Of a DNA stretch of 64,000 bases, positions 10,397 through 18,873 are shown piece after piece. The number at the start of each line of letters is the position of its first letter. Position 1 is the first letter of the stretch. The position numbers and the translations under genes are program-made. The notes below the pieces were generated by a model. It was not told the DNA's origin. It saw only the letters and a program-made list of their open reading frames with translations, and searched no databases. The stretch is from Flavobacterium sp. JAD_PAG50586_2 (GTDB lineage Bacteria > Bacteroidota > Bacteroidia > Flavobacteriales > Flavobacteriaceae): positions 1,984,001 to 2,048,000 of the forward strand of contig CP096136.1 of the NCBI GenBank assembly GCA_023213215.1. Direction: 5' to 3'.

Positions 10397-11578
10397 ATGA
10401 CAACTCTTTTGGTACTTATAGTTGTAGTTTTATTGGCAGTTGCCTTGTGGCAGTTAACTAAGATATTCGATTTAACACAAGTTGGAAAATTCGTTAACGA
10501 CACGCAAGTGGCAAATGATAATGATAATAAAGTTAACGGTTACTTGATGTTTGGCTTTCTTGTTTTCATTTACGTGACAACGATTTGGTGTCTTGTATAC
10601 TATGGCCACTTTCCATTGATGAGTGATGCAGCGTCAGCTCACGGACCAGAGATTGATAATCTTATGATTATTACCATGGTCCTTATATTTATTGTACAGA
10701 CCATTACACAGGCTTTATTGCACTATTTTGCCTTTAAATATAGAGGAAGACAAGGGCAGCAGGCACTTTATTTTGCTGATAGCAATAAATTGGAATTCAT
10801 ATGGAGTATAATTCCGGCAATCGTTTTGGCGGTATTAATACTTTATGGATTGTATGCTTGGACAAACATTATGTTCGTGGATGAGAAAGATGATAAGGAT
10901 GCGATTGTAATCGAACTTTACGCTCAACAGTTTAAATGGGAAGCTAGATATTCCGGTGCAGATCATGTATTAGGAAAAGCTAACGTTAGATATATTGAAG
11001 GAGTAAATAATTTAGGTGTCGATTTATCAGACCCAAATGCTCAGGATGATTTTACTTCATCTGAACTTCACCTTCCAAAAGGAACAAGGGTTATATTCAA
11101 AATGCGTTCTCAAGACGTATTGCACTCTGCCTACATGCCACACTTTAGAGCACAAATGAACTGTGTTCCCGGTATGGTTACTAATTTTTCATTCATCCCA
11201 ACGTTAACTACTGCTGAGATGAGAGAAAAACCGGCAATGGTTGAAAAAGTTGCTACTATTAATGATATCAGAGCTAAGAAAAGCCAGCAATTAATAGCAA
11301 AAGGCGAAGCAGGACTTGATCCTTACACGTTCGATTATTTATTATTGTGTAATAAAATTTGCGGTGCCTCACACTACAACATGCAAATGAAAATTGTAGT
11401 TGACACTCCGGAAGAATATGCAGCTTGGTTAAAGGAAAATTCACCAAAAACTATTGTTCAGGCAGTTAAAAATGCAGCAGCGGAAGCCAAAGCAGCAGAA
11501 ACACCAGCACAAACTAAAGACTCAAGTTCTACAAAAAGCAACGACACTACTGTAGTGGCTCAGGCAGAACCGAAATAA
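10397..11578 (+). CDS. coxB: Cytochrome c oxidase subunit II
   Basis: The protein has 393 residues and carries the CuA site that accepts electrons for the terminal oxidase. An N-terminal helix and two further helices (IMVFLIFIVQTI-type and IIPAIVLAVLILYGLYAW) precede the periplasmic cupredoxin domain. CuA ligands are visible as H243 (VLHSAYMPHF), C318 and C322 (CNKICG), H326 and M329. The position usually occupied by Glu in the CSELC motif is Lys; that residue ligates copper through its backbone, so function should be kept. No C-terminal cytochrome domain is present; the tail is Ala/Lys/Thr-rich. It follows actF by 19 bp. Confidence 0.93.
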   Translation: MTTLLVLIVVVLLAVALWQLTKIFDLTQVGKFVNDTQVANDNDNKVNGYLMFGFLVFIYVTTIWCLVYYGHFPLMSDAASAHGPEIDNLMIITMVLIFIVQTITQALLHYFAFKYRGRQGQQALYFADSNKLEFIWSIIPAIVLAVLILYGLYAWTNIMFVDEKDDKDAIVIELYAQQFKWEARYSGADHVLGKANVRYIEGVNNLGVDLSDPNAQDDFTSSELHLPKGTRVIFKMRSQDVLHSAYMPHFRAQMNCVPGMVTNFSFIPTLTTAEMREKPAMVEKVATINDIRAKKSQQLIAKGEAGLDPYTFDYLLLCNKICGASHYNMQMKIVVDTPEEYAAWLKENSPKTIVQAVKNAAAEAKAAETPAQTKDSSSTKSNDTTVVAQAEPK

Positions 11579-11604
11579 TTATAAAATTTAAAAGTTAACC
11601 CAAT

Positions 11605-13404
11605 ATGTCAGCAGAAGCTCACAACCACGATCACGGTCACGACGAACACGAACACCACCATAAAGACACGTTCATTACTAAATATATTTTTAGTATTGAT
11701 CACAAAATGATTGCTAAACAGTATTTGATTACTGGTATCTTTATGGGTATTATTGGTGTTGGAATGTCAATGCTTTTCAGAATGCAATTAGCCTGGCCGG
11801 AAGAATCATTTAAGATTTTTAATTTTCTTTTAGGCGACAAATTTGCTCCAAATGGTGTAATGTCTAATGAAATCTATTTGTCGCTAGTGACAATCCACGG
11901 AACCATCATGGTATTCTTTGTACTTACGGCAGCTTTGAGTGGTACGTTTAGTAACTTACTGATTCCGCTTCAGATTGGAGCAAGGGATATGGCATCAGGC
12001 CTTCTGAATATGATTTCCTACTGGTTGTTCTTTGTTTCAAGTGTTGTTATGGTTTGTTCCCTATTCGTTGAATCAGGACCGGCTAACGCAGGATGGACAA
12101 TTTATCCACCATTGAGTGCTTTGCCACAGGCTATTTCGGGCTCTGGTGCAGGTATGACTTTATGGTTGGTTTCTATGGCTATTTTCATCGCGGCTTCTCT
12201 ATTAGGTTCGTTGAATTATATCGTTACTGTTATCAACTTAAGAACTAAAGGAATGACGATGACAAGACTGCCATTAACAATCTGGGCATTCTTTATTACC
12301 GCTATTATTGGAGTTATTTCTTTCCCGGTATTACTTTCTGCAGCATTAATGTTAATTATGGATAGAAGTTTCGGAACTTCATTCTTCCTTTCTGACATCT
12401 ACATCGCTGGTGAAGTATTACATTACCAGGGAGGTTCTCCGGTATTGTTCGAACACTTATTCTGGTTCTTAGGACACCCTGAAGTATATATCGTATTATT
12501 GCCTGCATTAGGTATTACATCGGAAGTTATTGCAACAAACTCACGTAAGCCAATCTTTGGATACAGAGCGATGATTATGTCGATTATTGCAATTGCATTC
12601 CTGTCAACTATCGTTTGGGGGCACCACATGTTTATCTCGGGAATGAATCCATTCCTAGGTTCTGTGTTTACCTTCACAACCTTATTGATTGCGATTCCTT
12701 CTGCGGTAAAAGCATTTAACTATATCACAACCTTATGGAAAGGTAACCTGCAGTTAAATCCTGCGATGTTATTCTCTATCGGATTGGTTTCTACTTTCAT
12801 CACTGGGGGATTAACGGGAATCATCCTTGGAGACAGTACTTTGGATATCAATGTTCACGATACTTATTTCGTAGTAGCTCACTTCCACTTAGTAATGGGT
12901 ATTTCTGCCCTTTACGGAATGTTCGCAGGGATCTATCACTGGTTCCCAAAAATGTTCGGAAGAATGTTGAATAAAAACTTAGGGTATATTCACTTTTGGG
13001 TTACTGCTGTTTGTGCTTATGGAGTTTTCTTCCCAATGCACTTTATCGGAATGGCTGGATTACCAAGAAGATATTATACCAATACCAACTTCCCATTGTT
13101 TGATGATTTGCAAAATGTAAACGTAATCATTACTTGTTTTGCTTTAGTTGGTGGAGTTTTCCAATTAGTATTCTTATACAACTTCTTCAGTAGTATTTTC
13201 TACGGAAAAAGAACAGTTCAAAATCCATGGCGTTCAACTACTTTAGAATGGACTGCACCTGTTGAGCACATCCACGGTAACTGGCCAGGAGAGATTCCTC
13301 ATGTACACAGATGGCCATACGATTACAGCAAACCGGGATGGGAAGAAGATTTCGTTCCTCAGACTGTGCCAATGCAGCCAGGCGAAGAACAATTGCACCA
13401 CTAA
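11605..13404 (+). CDS. coxA: Cytochrome c oxidase subunit I
   Basis: This is the catalytic heme-copper subunit, 599 residues, reducing O2 to water with proton pumping. The N-terminus is His/Asp-rich (NHDHGHDEHEHHH). The core has HGTIMVFF, the CuB and cross-linked Tyr motif GHPEVY (H291 to Y295), the CuB histidine pair in VWGHHMF, and the heme ligands in HDTYFVVAHFHLVMG. Glu in HPEV marks an A1-type K/D-channel oxidase. The C-terminus contains the extra HIHGNWPGEIPHVHRWPYD segment usual in Bacteroidetes. It is the last gene of the operon and is followed by a hairpin terminator. Subunits III and IV lie 17 kb away. Confidence 0.95.
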   Translation: MSAEAHNHDHGHDEHEHHHKDTFITKYIFSIDHKMIAKQYLITGIFMGIIGVGMSMLFRMQLAWPEESFKIFNFLLGDKFAPNGVMSNEIYLSLVTIHGTIMVFFVLTAALSGTFSNLLIPLQIGARDMASGLLNMISYWLFFVSSVVMVCSLFVESGPANAGWTIYPPLSALPQAISGSGAGMTLWLVSMAIFIAASLLGSLNYIVTVINLRTKGMTMTRLPLTIWAFFITAIIGVISFPVLLSAALMLIMDRSFGTSFFLSDIYIAGEVLHYQGGSPVLFEHLFWFLGHPEVYIVLLPALGITSEVIATNSRKPIFGYRAMIMSIIAIAFLSTIVWGHHMFISGMNPFLGSVFTFTTLLIAIPSAVKAFNYITTLWKGNLQLNPAMLFSIGLVSTFITGGLTGIILGDSTLDINVHDTYFVVAHFHLVMGISALYGMFAGIYHWFPKMFGRMLNKNLGYIHFWVTAVCAYGVFFPMHFIGMAGLPRRYYTNTNFPLFDDLQNVNVIITCFALVGGVFQLVFLYNFFSSIFYGKRTVQNPWRSTTLEWTAPVEHIHGNWPGEIPHVHRWPYDYSKPGWEEDFVPQTVPMQPGEEQLHH

Positions 13405-13424
13405 TCAGTTTATAGAATTATAAC

Positions 13425-13454
13425 AAATGCCTTTCTGTATGGAAAGGCATTTTT
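13425..13454 (+). terminator. Intrinsic terminator of the act-cox operon
   Basis: AATGCCTTTC and GAAAGGCATT form a 10-bp stem with a short loop, followed by a T-rich run. It lies 20 bp after the coxA stop. Confidence 0.75.
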
Positions 13455-13474
13455 ATTTGCAACCAACTTTGTTA

Positions 13475-13482
13475 TATATTTG
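13475..13482 (+). promoter_or_regulatory. -7 promoter element before ruvB
   Basis: TATATTTG matches TAnnTTTG and ends 4 bp before the chosen ruvB start. A TTTG lies upstream at 13456-13459, but the spacing of 15 bp is short. If it is used, the transcript would have almost no leader. Confidence 0.4.
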
Positions 13483-13486
13483 TAGT

Positions 13487-14509
13487 ATGAACGAGAATCT
13501 CAATCCAACCAATTCCAATTTTAACCCCGAAGAACTTGATCTTGAGAAGAAATTAAGGCCTTTAAGCTTTGATGATTTTACCGGACAGGAACAGGTGTTG
13601 GAAAACCTAAAGGTGTTTGTGGAAGCTGCCAATCAAAGAGAAGAAGCACTTGATCATACCTTATTTCATGGACCACCCGGATTAGGAAAAACTACTTTGG
13701 CTAATATTTTAGCTGCCGAACTTGGTGTGGGGATAAAAATTACTTCCGGACCTGTTTTAGATAAGCCAGGTGACTTGGCGGGTTTGTTAACCAACCTGGA
13801 AGACAGAGATGTTTTGTTTATTGATGAAATCCATCGTTTGAGTCCCGTTGTGGAAGAGTATCTCTATTCTGCCATGGAAGACTTTAAGATTGATATTATG
13901 ATTGAATCAGGGCCAAATGCCAGAACGGTTCAGATAAATTTAAATCCATTTACACTGGTAGGAGCAACAACGCGTTCAGGATTATTAACGGCTCCAATGC
14001 GTGCCCGTTTCGGAATTCAAAGTAGACTGCAATATTATAATACAGAACTCTTAACCACTATTGTCCAAAGAAGTGCCAGCATTTTAAGGATGCCGATTAC
14101 TATGGAAGCTGCTATTGAAATTGCAGGAAGAAGCAGGGGAACACCCCGTATTGCTAATGCACTTTTGCGTCGTGTTCGAGACTTTGCACAGATAAAAGGG
14201 AATGGAAAGATTGATATAGAGATAGTAAGATTCTCACTAAAAGCCTTGCATGTAGATGCTCATGGTTTGGATGAAATGGATAACAAAATCCTAATGACCA
14301 TAATTGAGAAATTCAAAGGCGGACCAGTTGGATTGTCTACCTTGGCAACCGCTGTATCTGAAAGTGGGGAAACCATTGAGGAAGTTTATGAACCATTTTT
14401 AATTCAGGAAGGCTTTATTCACAGAACGCCACGCGGAAGGGAAGTTACCGAGAAGGCTTACAAACATTTGGGAAAAATCAATCCCAATATTCAAGGGGGA
14501 TTGTTTTAA
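13487..14509 (+). CDS. ruvB: Holliday junction branch migration ATPase RuvB
   Basis: This is a AAA+ motor, 340 residues, that drives branch migration with RuvA during recombination repair. It has Walker [10 protein letters not shown] near residues 62-70, Walker B LFIDEIHR, the sensor/arginine-finger region [18 protein letters not shown], and a winged-helix C-terminus ([14 protein letters not shown]). I chose the ATG at 13487. The in-frame ATG at 13427 lies inside the preceding terminator hairpin and would add a non-conserved leader. ruvA is not adjacent but lies about 4 kb downstream beyond queG and the malic enzyme gene. Confidence 0.96.
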   Translation: MNENLNPTNSNFNPEELDLEKKLRPLSFDDFTGQEQVLENLKVFVEAANQREEALDHTLFHGPPGLGKTTLANILAAELGVGIKITSGPVLDKPGDLAGLLTNLEDRDVLFIDEIHRLSPVVEEYLYSAMEDFKIDIMIESGPNARTVQINLNPFTLVGATTRSGLLTAPMRARFGIQSRLQYYNTELLTTIVQRSASILRMPITMEAAIEIAGRSRGTPRIANALLRRVRDFAQIKGNGKIDIEIVRFSLKALHVDAHGLDEMDNKILMTIIEKFKGGPVGLSTLATAVSESGETIEEVYEPFLIQEGFIHRTPRGREVTEKAYKHLGKINPNIQGGLF

Positions 14510-14541
14510 ACTTCTTCACGTTTCACTATTAAAAGCATGAC

Positions 14542-15465
14542 TTGTTAAATAATAAAGAAAGATACTCGCAACTCATTAAAACCGAAGCCAAACGCCTCGG
14601 TTTTTTGTCTTGTGGGATTTCCAAAGCGGGGTTTCTTGAAGAGGAGGCACCAAGATTGGAGAGCTGGCTGAATAAGAACCATCATGGGCAGATGCAATAC
14701 ATGGAAAACCATTTCGATAAGCGCTTGAATCCTACTCTGCTGGTGGATGATGCTAAAAGTGTGGTTTCGCTGTTGCTGAATTATTATCCGTCGGAGGCTC
14801 AGAATTCGGAGAGTTATAAGATTTCTAAGTATGCTTATGGACAGGATTACCACTTTGTCATTAAAGAGAAATTGAAGGAATTGCTACACACAATCCAGAA
14901 TGAAATAGGCGAGGTTTCCGGGCGTGCTTTTGTAGATTCGGCACCTGTTTTAGACAAGGCTTGGGCTGCGAAAAGTGGGTTAGGATGGATTGGCAAAAAC
15001 AGCAATCTGCTAACGCAGCAGGTTGGCTCCTTCTATTTTATTGCCGAATTAGTTATTGATTTGGACTTGGAATATGATTATGCCACTACAGATCATTGCG
15101 GAACGTGCACAGCTTGTCTCGATGCCTGTCCGACTGAAGCCATTGTTGCGCCATATGTTGTTGACGGCAGTAAGTGCATTTCCTACTTTACCATTGAACT
15201 CAAGGACAATCTTCCGATGGAGATGAAGGGGAAGATGGACGACTGGATGTTTGGGTGTGATGTCTGCCAGGATGTGTGCCCATGGAACCGCTTCTCAAAA
15301 CCACATAGAGAACCTTTGTTTAACCCTAACGCTGAAATACTCTCTTTTACGAAGAAGGACTGGGAGGAAATCACCGATGATACTTTTAGGAAGGTCTTCA
15401 GGAATTCGGCGGTAAAACGGACTAAGTTAGAGGGACTGCAACGAAACATTAAGTTTCTCAAGTAA
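14542..15465 (+). CDS. queG: Epoxyqueuosine reductase
   Basis: The protein has 307 residues and catalyses the last step of queuosine synthesis in tRNA, reducing epoxyqueuosine with cobalamin and Fe-S clusters. The cobalamin-binding N-terminal region is recognisable ([30 protein letters not shown]). Two [4Fe-4S] motifs follow ([16 protein letters not shown] and [11 protein letters not shown]). The C-terminal HEAT repeats of longer homologues are absent, as is usual in this phylum. The start is a TTG at 14542; the nearby ATG at 14537 is out of frame, so either TTG is used or one more base error hides the ATG. It is 32 bp after ruvB and probably co-transcribed. Confidence 0.93.
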   Translation: MLNNKERYSQLIKTEAKRLGFLSCGISKAGFLEEEAPRLESWLNKNHHGQMQYMENHFDKRLNPTLLVDDAKSVVSLLLNYYPSEAQNSESYKISKYAYGQDYHFVIKEKLKELLHTIQNEIGEVSGRAFVDSAPVLDKAWAAKSGLGWIGKNSNLLTQQVGSFYFIAELVIDLDLEYDYATTDHCGTCTACLDACPTEAIVAPYVVDGSKCISYFTIELKDNLPMEMKGKMDDWMFGCDVCQDVCPWNRFSKPHREPLFNPNAEILSFTKKDWEEITDDTFRKVFRNSAVKRTKLEGLQRNIKFLK

Positions 15466-15536
15466 ATAAAACACTAATCTCTCATTATACATAGAATTTT
15501 AGAAGTATCTGAAGGCTGTCTGTTATAGTTATGGGT

Positions 15537-15602
15537 TACTATAAAGTTACTATATACTTACTATAAAGGTACTATAAAGGTACTATAAAGGTACTATATA
15601 TT
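15537..15602. repeat. Six tandem 11-bp repeats
   Basis: Units start at 15537, 15548, 15559, 15570, 15581 and 15592 with consensus TACTATAAAGG. The central copies are identical and the outer ones diverge. The repeat lies in the 450-bp gap between queG and the malic enzyme gene. I see no coding frame in this gap. Confidence 0.8.
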
Positions 15603-15730
15603 ATAGGTTGAAGACTATTAAGAAATCATGAGAAGGCCATTGGAATCGGAATTTTCTGCGTGTAAATTTTTTGCTGAGATTCTTCCTTCGTCAGTATGAC
15701 AAAAGGCTGGAGAATGATAAAGGTGCTCGC

Positions 15731-15807
15731 TAGCCCCGATTGGAGAGGCTACCACGTAGCCCGGAAAGCGGGAAGATGATTGGAGAGAATCAGGAAGTTC
15801 CGCTCCT
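15731..15807 (+). repeat. AGCCCCGAT-type intergenic element, complete copy
   Basis: The element begins TAGCCCCGAT at 15731, has AGCGGGA at 15767 and ends TTCCGCTCCT at 15798-15807. The first and second blocks can pair (CCCG with CGGG), and so can the second and third (AGCGG with CCGCT). The same three blocks occur in the element ending at 30060. It may correspond to a structured Flavobacterium RNA such as Rfam Flavo-1, which I cannot confirm here. A degenerate GAGATTCTTCCTTCGTCAG sequence lies just upstream near 15675. Confidence 0.55.
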
Positions 15808-15864
15808 GGACTTTAAATGCCAAATTCTTATAATCAATTTCTTTTTAAAAGAAACCCTTAAAAA

Positions 15865-15895
15865 TTTCCTTTTTACGCCGAGTCTCCTACCTTTG
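15865..15895 (+). promoter_or_regulatory. Promoter of the malic enzyme gene
   Basis: TACCTTTG at 15888-15895 matches TAnnTTTG. TTTC at 15865-15868 sits 19 bp upstream as a three-of-four match to the -33 element. The start codon follows 20 bp later. Confidence 0.6.
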
Positions 15896-15915
15896 TAGTT
15901 ATCAAAATAATTACC

Positions 15916-18204
15916 ATGCACAAAGATAGTAGACGACGAGAAGCCCTTTTATACCACGCCAAACCAACTCCGGGCAAAATTGCAGTAGTGCCAACCAAAA
16001 AATATGCGCAAAGAGATTTGTCATTGGCTTATTCTCCGGGTGTTGCCGAGCCTTGTTTGGAAATTGCTAAAGACGTAAACAATGTTTATAAATATACTTC
16101 CAAAGGAAACCTGGTTGCTGTAATCAGTAACGGAACAGCGGTTTTAGGGTTGGGTGACATTGGTCCGGAAGCGTCTAAACCCGTGATGGAAGGAAAGGCG
16201 CTGCTCTTTAAAATCTTTGCTGACATTGATGTTTTTGATATTGAGGTGGATACGAAAGACGTTGAGGCGTTTATACAGACGGTTAAGAATATTGCGCCGA
16301 CTTTTGGTGGAATTAATCTGGAAGATATTAAAGCTCCGGAATCTTTTGAGATCGAAAGGCGTTTGGTGGAAGAACTGAATATCCCTGTAATGCATGATGA
16401 CCAGCATGGAACCGCAATTATTTCTGCGGCTGCTTTGCTGAATGCAGTGGAATTGGCCGGAAAGAAAATGCAAGAGGTAAAAGTCGTTATTTCCGGAGCA
16501 GGTTCTGCGGCTATTGCCTGCGCGAATCTGTATGTTTCCTTTGGGGTGAAGCAGGAGAACATTGTAATGTTTAACAGCAAGGGCGCACTGAGAAAAGACG
16601 ACCCGAAAATTTCGGAAGAGCAAAGAAAATATGCCAGCGATAAAGGCTTTCCGTCGTTGCTGGAAGCCATGGCTGGAGTAGATGTTTTTGTCGGATTGTC
16701 AACCGGCAATATTGTAACGCCAGATATGCTTTTAGGAATGGCAAAGAATCCGATTGTGTTTGCTATGGCGAATCCAACTCCGGAAATAAATTATGACCTG
16801 GCGATTAAGACCAGAAAAGATATCATCATGGCAACCGGTCGTTCGGATCATCCTAACCAGGTGAACAACGTACTCGGGTTTCCTTACATTTTCCGTGGCG
16901 CGCTTGATGTAAGAGCGACTAAGATTAATGAGGAAATGAAAAAAGCGGCGGTTATAGCATTAGCGGAATTAGCTAAAGAATCGGTTCCGGAACAAGTGAA
17001 TATTGCTTATGGCGAAACCAAATTGGTTTTTGGGAAAGAATATATTATTCCAAAACCCTTCGATCCAAGGCTGATTGCCAAAGTACCACCAGCAGTTGCC
17101 AGAGCTGCAATGGAATCGGGCGTGGCATTGCATCCTATTACCGATTGGGAGAAATATGAAGAGGAATTGCTGGAGCGTTTGGGTTCTGACAATAAAATGG
17201 TTCGTTTGCTTACCAACAGAGCTAAGACCGATCCGAAACGAGTAGTTTTTGCCGAAGCCGATCATTTAGATGTGTTGAAAGCAGCACAGATTGCGCACGA
17301 AGAGGGCATTGCCCTTCCGATATTATTGGGGAATAAAGAACTGATATTAGAATTGAAAGAGGAATTAGGATTTGATGCCGATGTGCCCATTTTTGATCCA
17401 AAGACAAAGGAAGAGGACAAACGCCGATTGAAATATGGCGACATCTACTGGAAGTCGAGAAACAGAAGAGGTATTTCGCAGCTGGATGCCCAAAAATGGA
17501 TGCGCGAACGGAATTATTTTGCGGCCATGATGGTCAATGAAGGCGATGCTGATGCCATGGTTTCTGGCTATTCGAGAAGTTATCCGTCAACGGTAAAACC
17601 TTTGATGCAGTTAATTGGAAAAGCGCCGGGAATTACCTTGATTGCTACTGCCAATATGATGATGACCAATCGTGGGCCGATGTTTTTATCGGATACAGCC
17701 ATAAATCCAAACCCAACTGCTGATGAACTGGCTAAAATTGCACTGATGACTGCAAAAACGGCTAGAATGTTTGGAATGGAGCCTGTAATAGCGATGGTTT
17801 CGTTTTCTAATTTTGGTTCGTCAAGCCACGAAAGTGCTACTAAAGTCAGAGAAGCAGTTGCCTATCTGCATAAATATTATCCCGATTTGATTGTGGATGG
17901 AGAAATCCAGACCGATTTTGCCCTGAATGCTGAAATGTTGAAAGCTAAGTTCCCGTTTTCGAAACTGGCCGGAAAAAAAGTAAATACCTTGATTTTTCCT
18001 AATCTTGAATCGGCAAACATTACCTATAAACTGCTGAAAGAACTTTACAAAGTAGATTCTATCGGTCCAATAATGCTGGGCATGGAAAAAGCGGTGCATA
18101 TTTTCCAATTAGGCGCAAGCGTAGAGGAAATGGTCAATATGGTTGCTGTTGCTGTGGTTGATGCACAGGAAAAAGAGAAGCGAAAAAAGATGTCTGCCAA
18201 ATAG
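15916..18204 (+). CDS. maeB: NADP-dependent malic enzyme with phosphotransacetylase-like C-terminal domain
   Basis: The protein has 762 residues. It converts malate to pyruvate and CO2 with NADP reduction. The N-terminal malic domain (about residues 1-420) shows KYAQRDLSLAYSPGVAEPC, NGTAVLGLGDIGP, the metal-binding region MHDDQHGTAI and the nucleotide fold VVISGAGSAAIACANLY. The C-terminal part (from about residue 430) is a phosphate acetyl/butyryltransferase-like domain (KRVVFAEADHLDVLKAAQIA, ANMMMTNRGPMFLSDTAINP). In other multidomain malic enzymes this domain is regulatory and lacks transferase activity. It has its own promoter and is followed by ruvA. Confidence 0.95.
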   Translation: MHKDSRRREALLYHAKPTPGKIAVVPTKKYAQRDLSLAYSPGVAEPCLEIAKDVNNVYKYTSKGNLVAVISNGTAVLGLGDIGPEASKPVMEGKALLFKIFADIDVFDIEVDTKDVEAFIQTVKNIAPTFGGINLEDIKAPESFEIERRLVEELNIPVMHDDQHGTAIISAAALLNAVELAGKKMQEVKVVISGAGSAAIACANLYVSFGVKQENIVMFNSKGALRKDDPKISEEQRKYASDKGFPSLLEAMAGVDVFVGLSTGNIVTPDMLLGMAKNPIVFAMANPTPEINYDLAIKTRKDIIMATGRSDHPNQVNNVLGFPYIFRGALDVRATKINEEMKKAAVIALAELAKESVPEQVNIAYGETKLVFGKEYIIPKPFDPRLIAKVPPAVARAAMESGVALHPITDWEKYEEELLERLGSDNKMVRLLTNRAKTDPKRVVFAEADHLDVLKAAQIAHEEGIALPILLGNKELILELKEELGFDADVPIFDPKTKEEDKRRLKYGDIYWKSRNRRGISQLDAQKWMRERNYFAAMMVNEGDADAMVSGYSRSYPSTVKPLMQLIGKAPGITLIATANMMMTNRGPMFLSDTAINPNPTADELAKIALMTAKTARMFGMEPVIAMVSFSNFGSSSHESATKVREAVAYLHKYYPDLIVDGEIQTDFALNAEMLKAKFPFSKLAGKKVNTLIFPNLESANITYKLLKELYKVDSIGPIMLGMEKAVHIFQLGASVEEMVNMVAVAVVDAQEKEKRKKMSAK

Positions 18205-18260
18205 TTTTTGTATTATTGTACAGATATTGCACTTAGATTCTTTCAATTGGAGAATTTTGC

Positions 18261-18268
18261 TATATTTG
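18261..18268 (+). promoter_or_regulatory. -7 promoter element before ruvA
   Basis: TATATTTG matches TAnnTTTG and lies 19 bp before the ruvA start. No TTTG is seen at the expected spacing, so the promoter is tentative. It could drive ruvA and sprA. Confidence 0.4.
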
Positions 18269-18287
18269 GAACAAGATTTTTGTAAAA

Positions 18288-18870
18288 ATGATTGCACACA
18301 TTCAAGGGAAATTAGTTGAGAAGTCACCTACTGAAGTTATAATAGACTGCAATGGAGTGGGCTATCACATTAATATTTCGCTGCATACTTTCTCGTTACT
18401 TCCCAATACCGATTTTATAAAATTGTTTACGCATCTTCAAATCAAAGAAGATGCGTTTTCATTATTTGGTTTTGTAGAAAAATCAGAAAGGGAATTGTTC
18501 AAACTTTTATTATCCGTTTCGGGAATTGGTGCAAGCATAGCCAGAACCAATGCTTTCCTCATTAGATCCTAAACAAATAATCCATTCTATTGCCAGCGGA
18601 GATGTGGGGACTATTCAATCCTTAAAGGGAATTGGGCCAAAAACCGCACAACGAGTCATACTGGATTTGAAGGATAAAGTGTTAAAAATCTATGATTTGA
18701 GCGAAATTTCCATGCCACAACACAATATTTCACGAGAAGAAGCGTTATCTGCTTTGGAGGTTTTGGGTTATGTTAGAAAAAATGCCGAAAAAGTGGTTGA
18801 TAAAATCATAAAGGAAAATCCGGAAGCTGGGGTTGAAATACTAATCAAACAAGCATTAAAAAATTTATAA
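18288..18870 (+). CDS. ruvA: Holliday junction DNA helicase subunit RuvA (frame broken by one base)
   Basis: RuvA binds four-way junctions and loads RuvB; the repaired product is about 193 residues. The OB-fold N-terminal domain (MIAHIQGKLVEKSPTEVIID) and helix-hairpin-helix motifs (LLLSVSGIGASIA and LKGIGPKTAQRVILDLKDK) are followed by the small RuvB-contacting domain III. The frame breaks at 18549-18550. Removing one A turns the local sequence into ARTMLSSLDPKQI, joining both halves exactly as in other RuvA proteins. This is one of only two apparent one-base gains in the window, and it is not in a long homopolymer. The sprA start follows within 4 bp. Confidence 0.92.
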
Positions 18871-18873
18871 TTC

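Noticed and set aside
13427..13486. Twenty-residue N-terminal extension of RuvB
   Set aside because: The upstream ATG is inside the coxA terminator hairpin and the encoded residues are not RuvB-like.
16086..16709. Long minus-strand open frame inside the malic enzyme gene
   Set aside because: It lies wholly within a clearly conserved gene, has serine/threonine-rich composition typical of an antisense frame, and no promoter.
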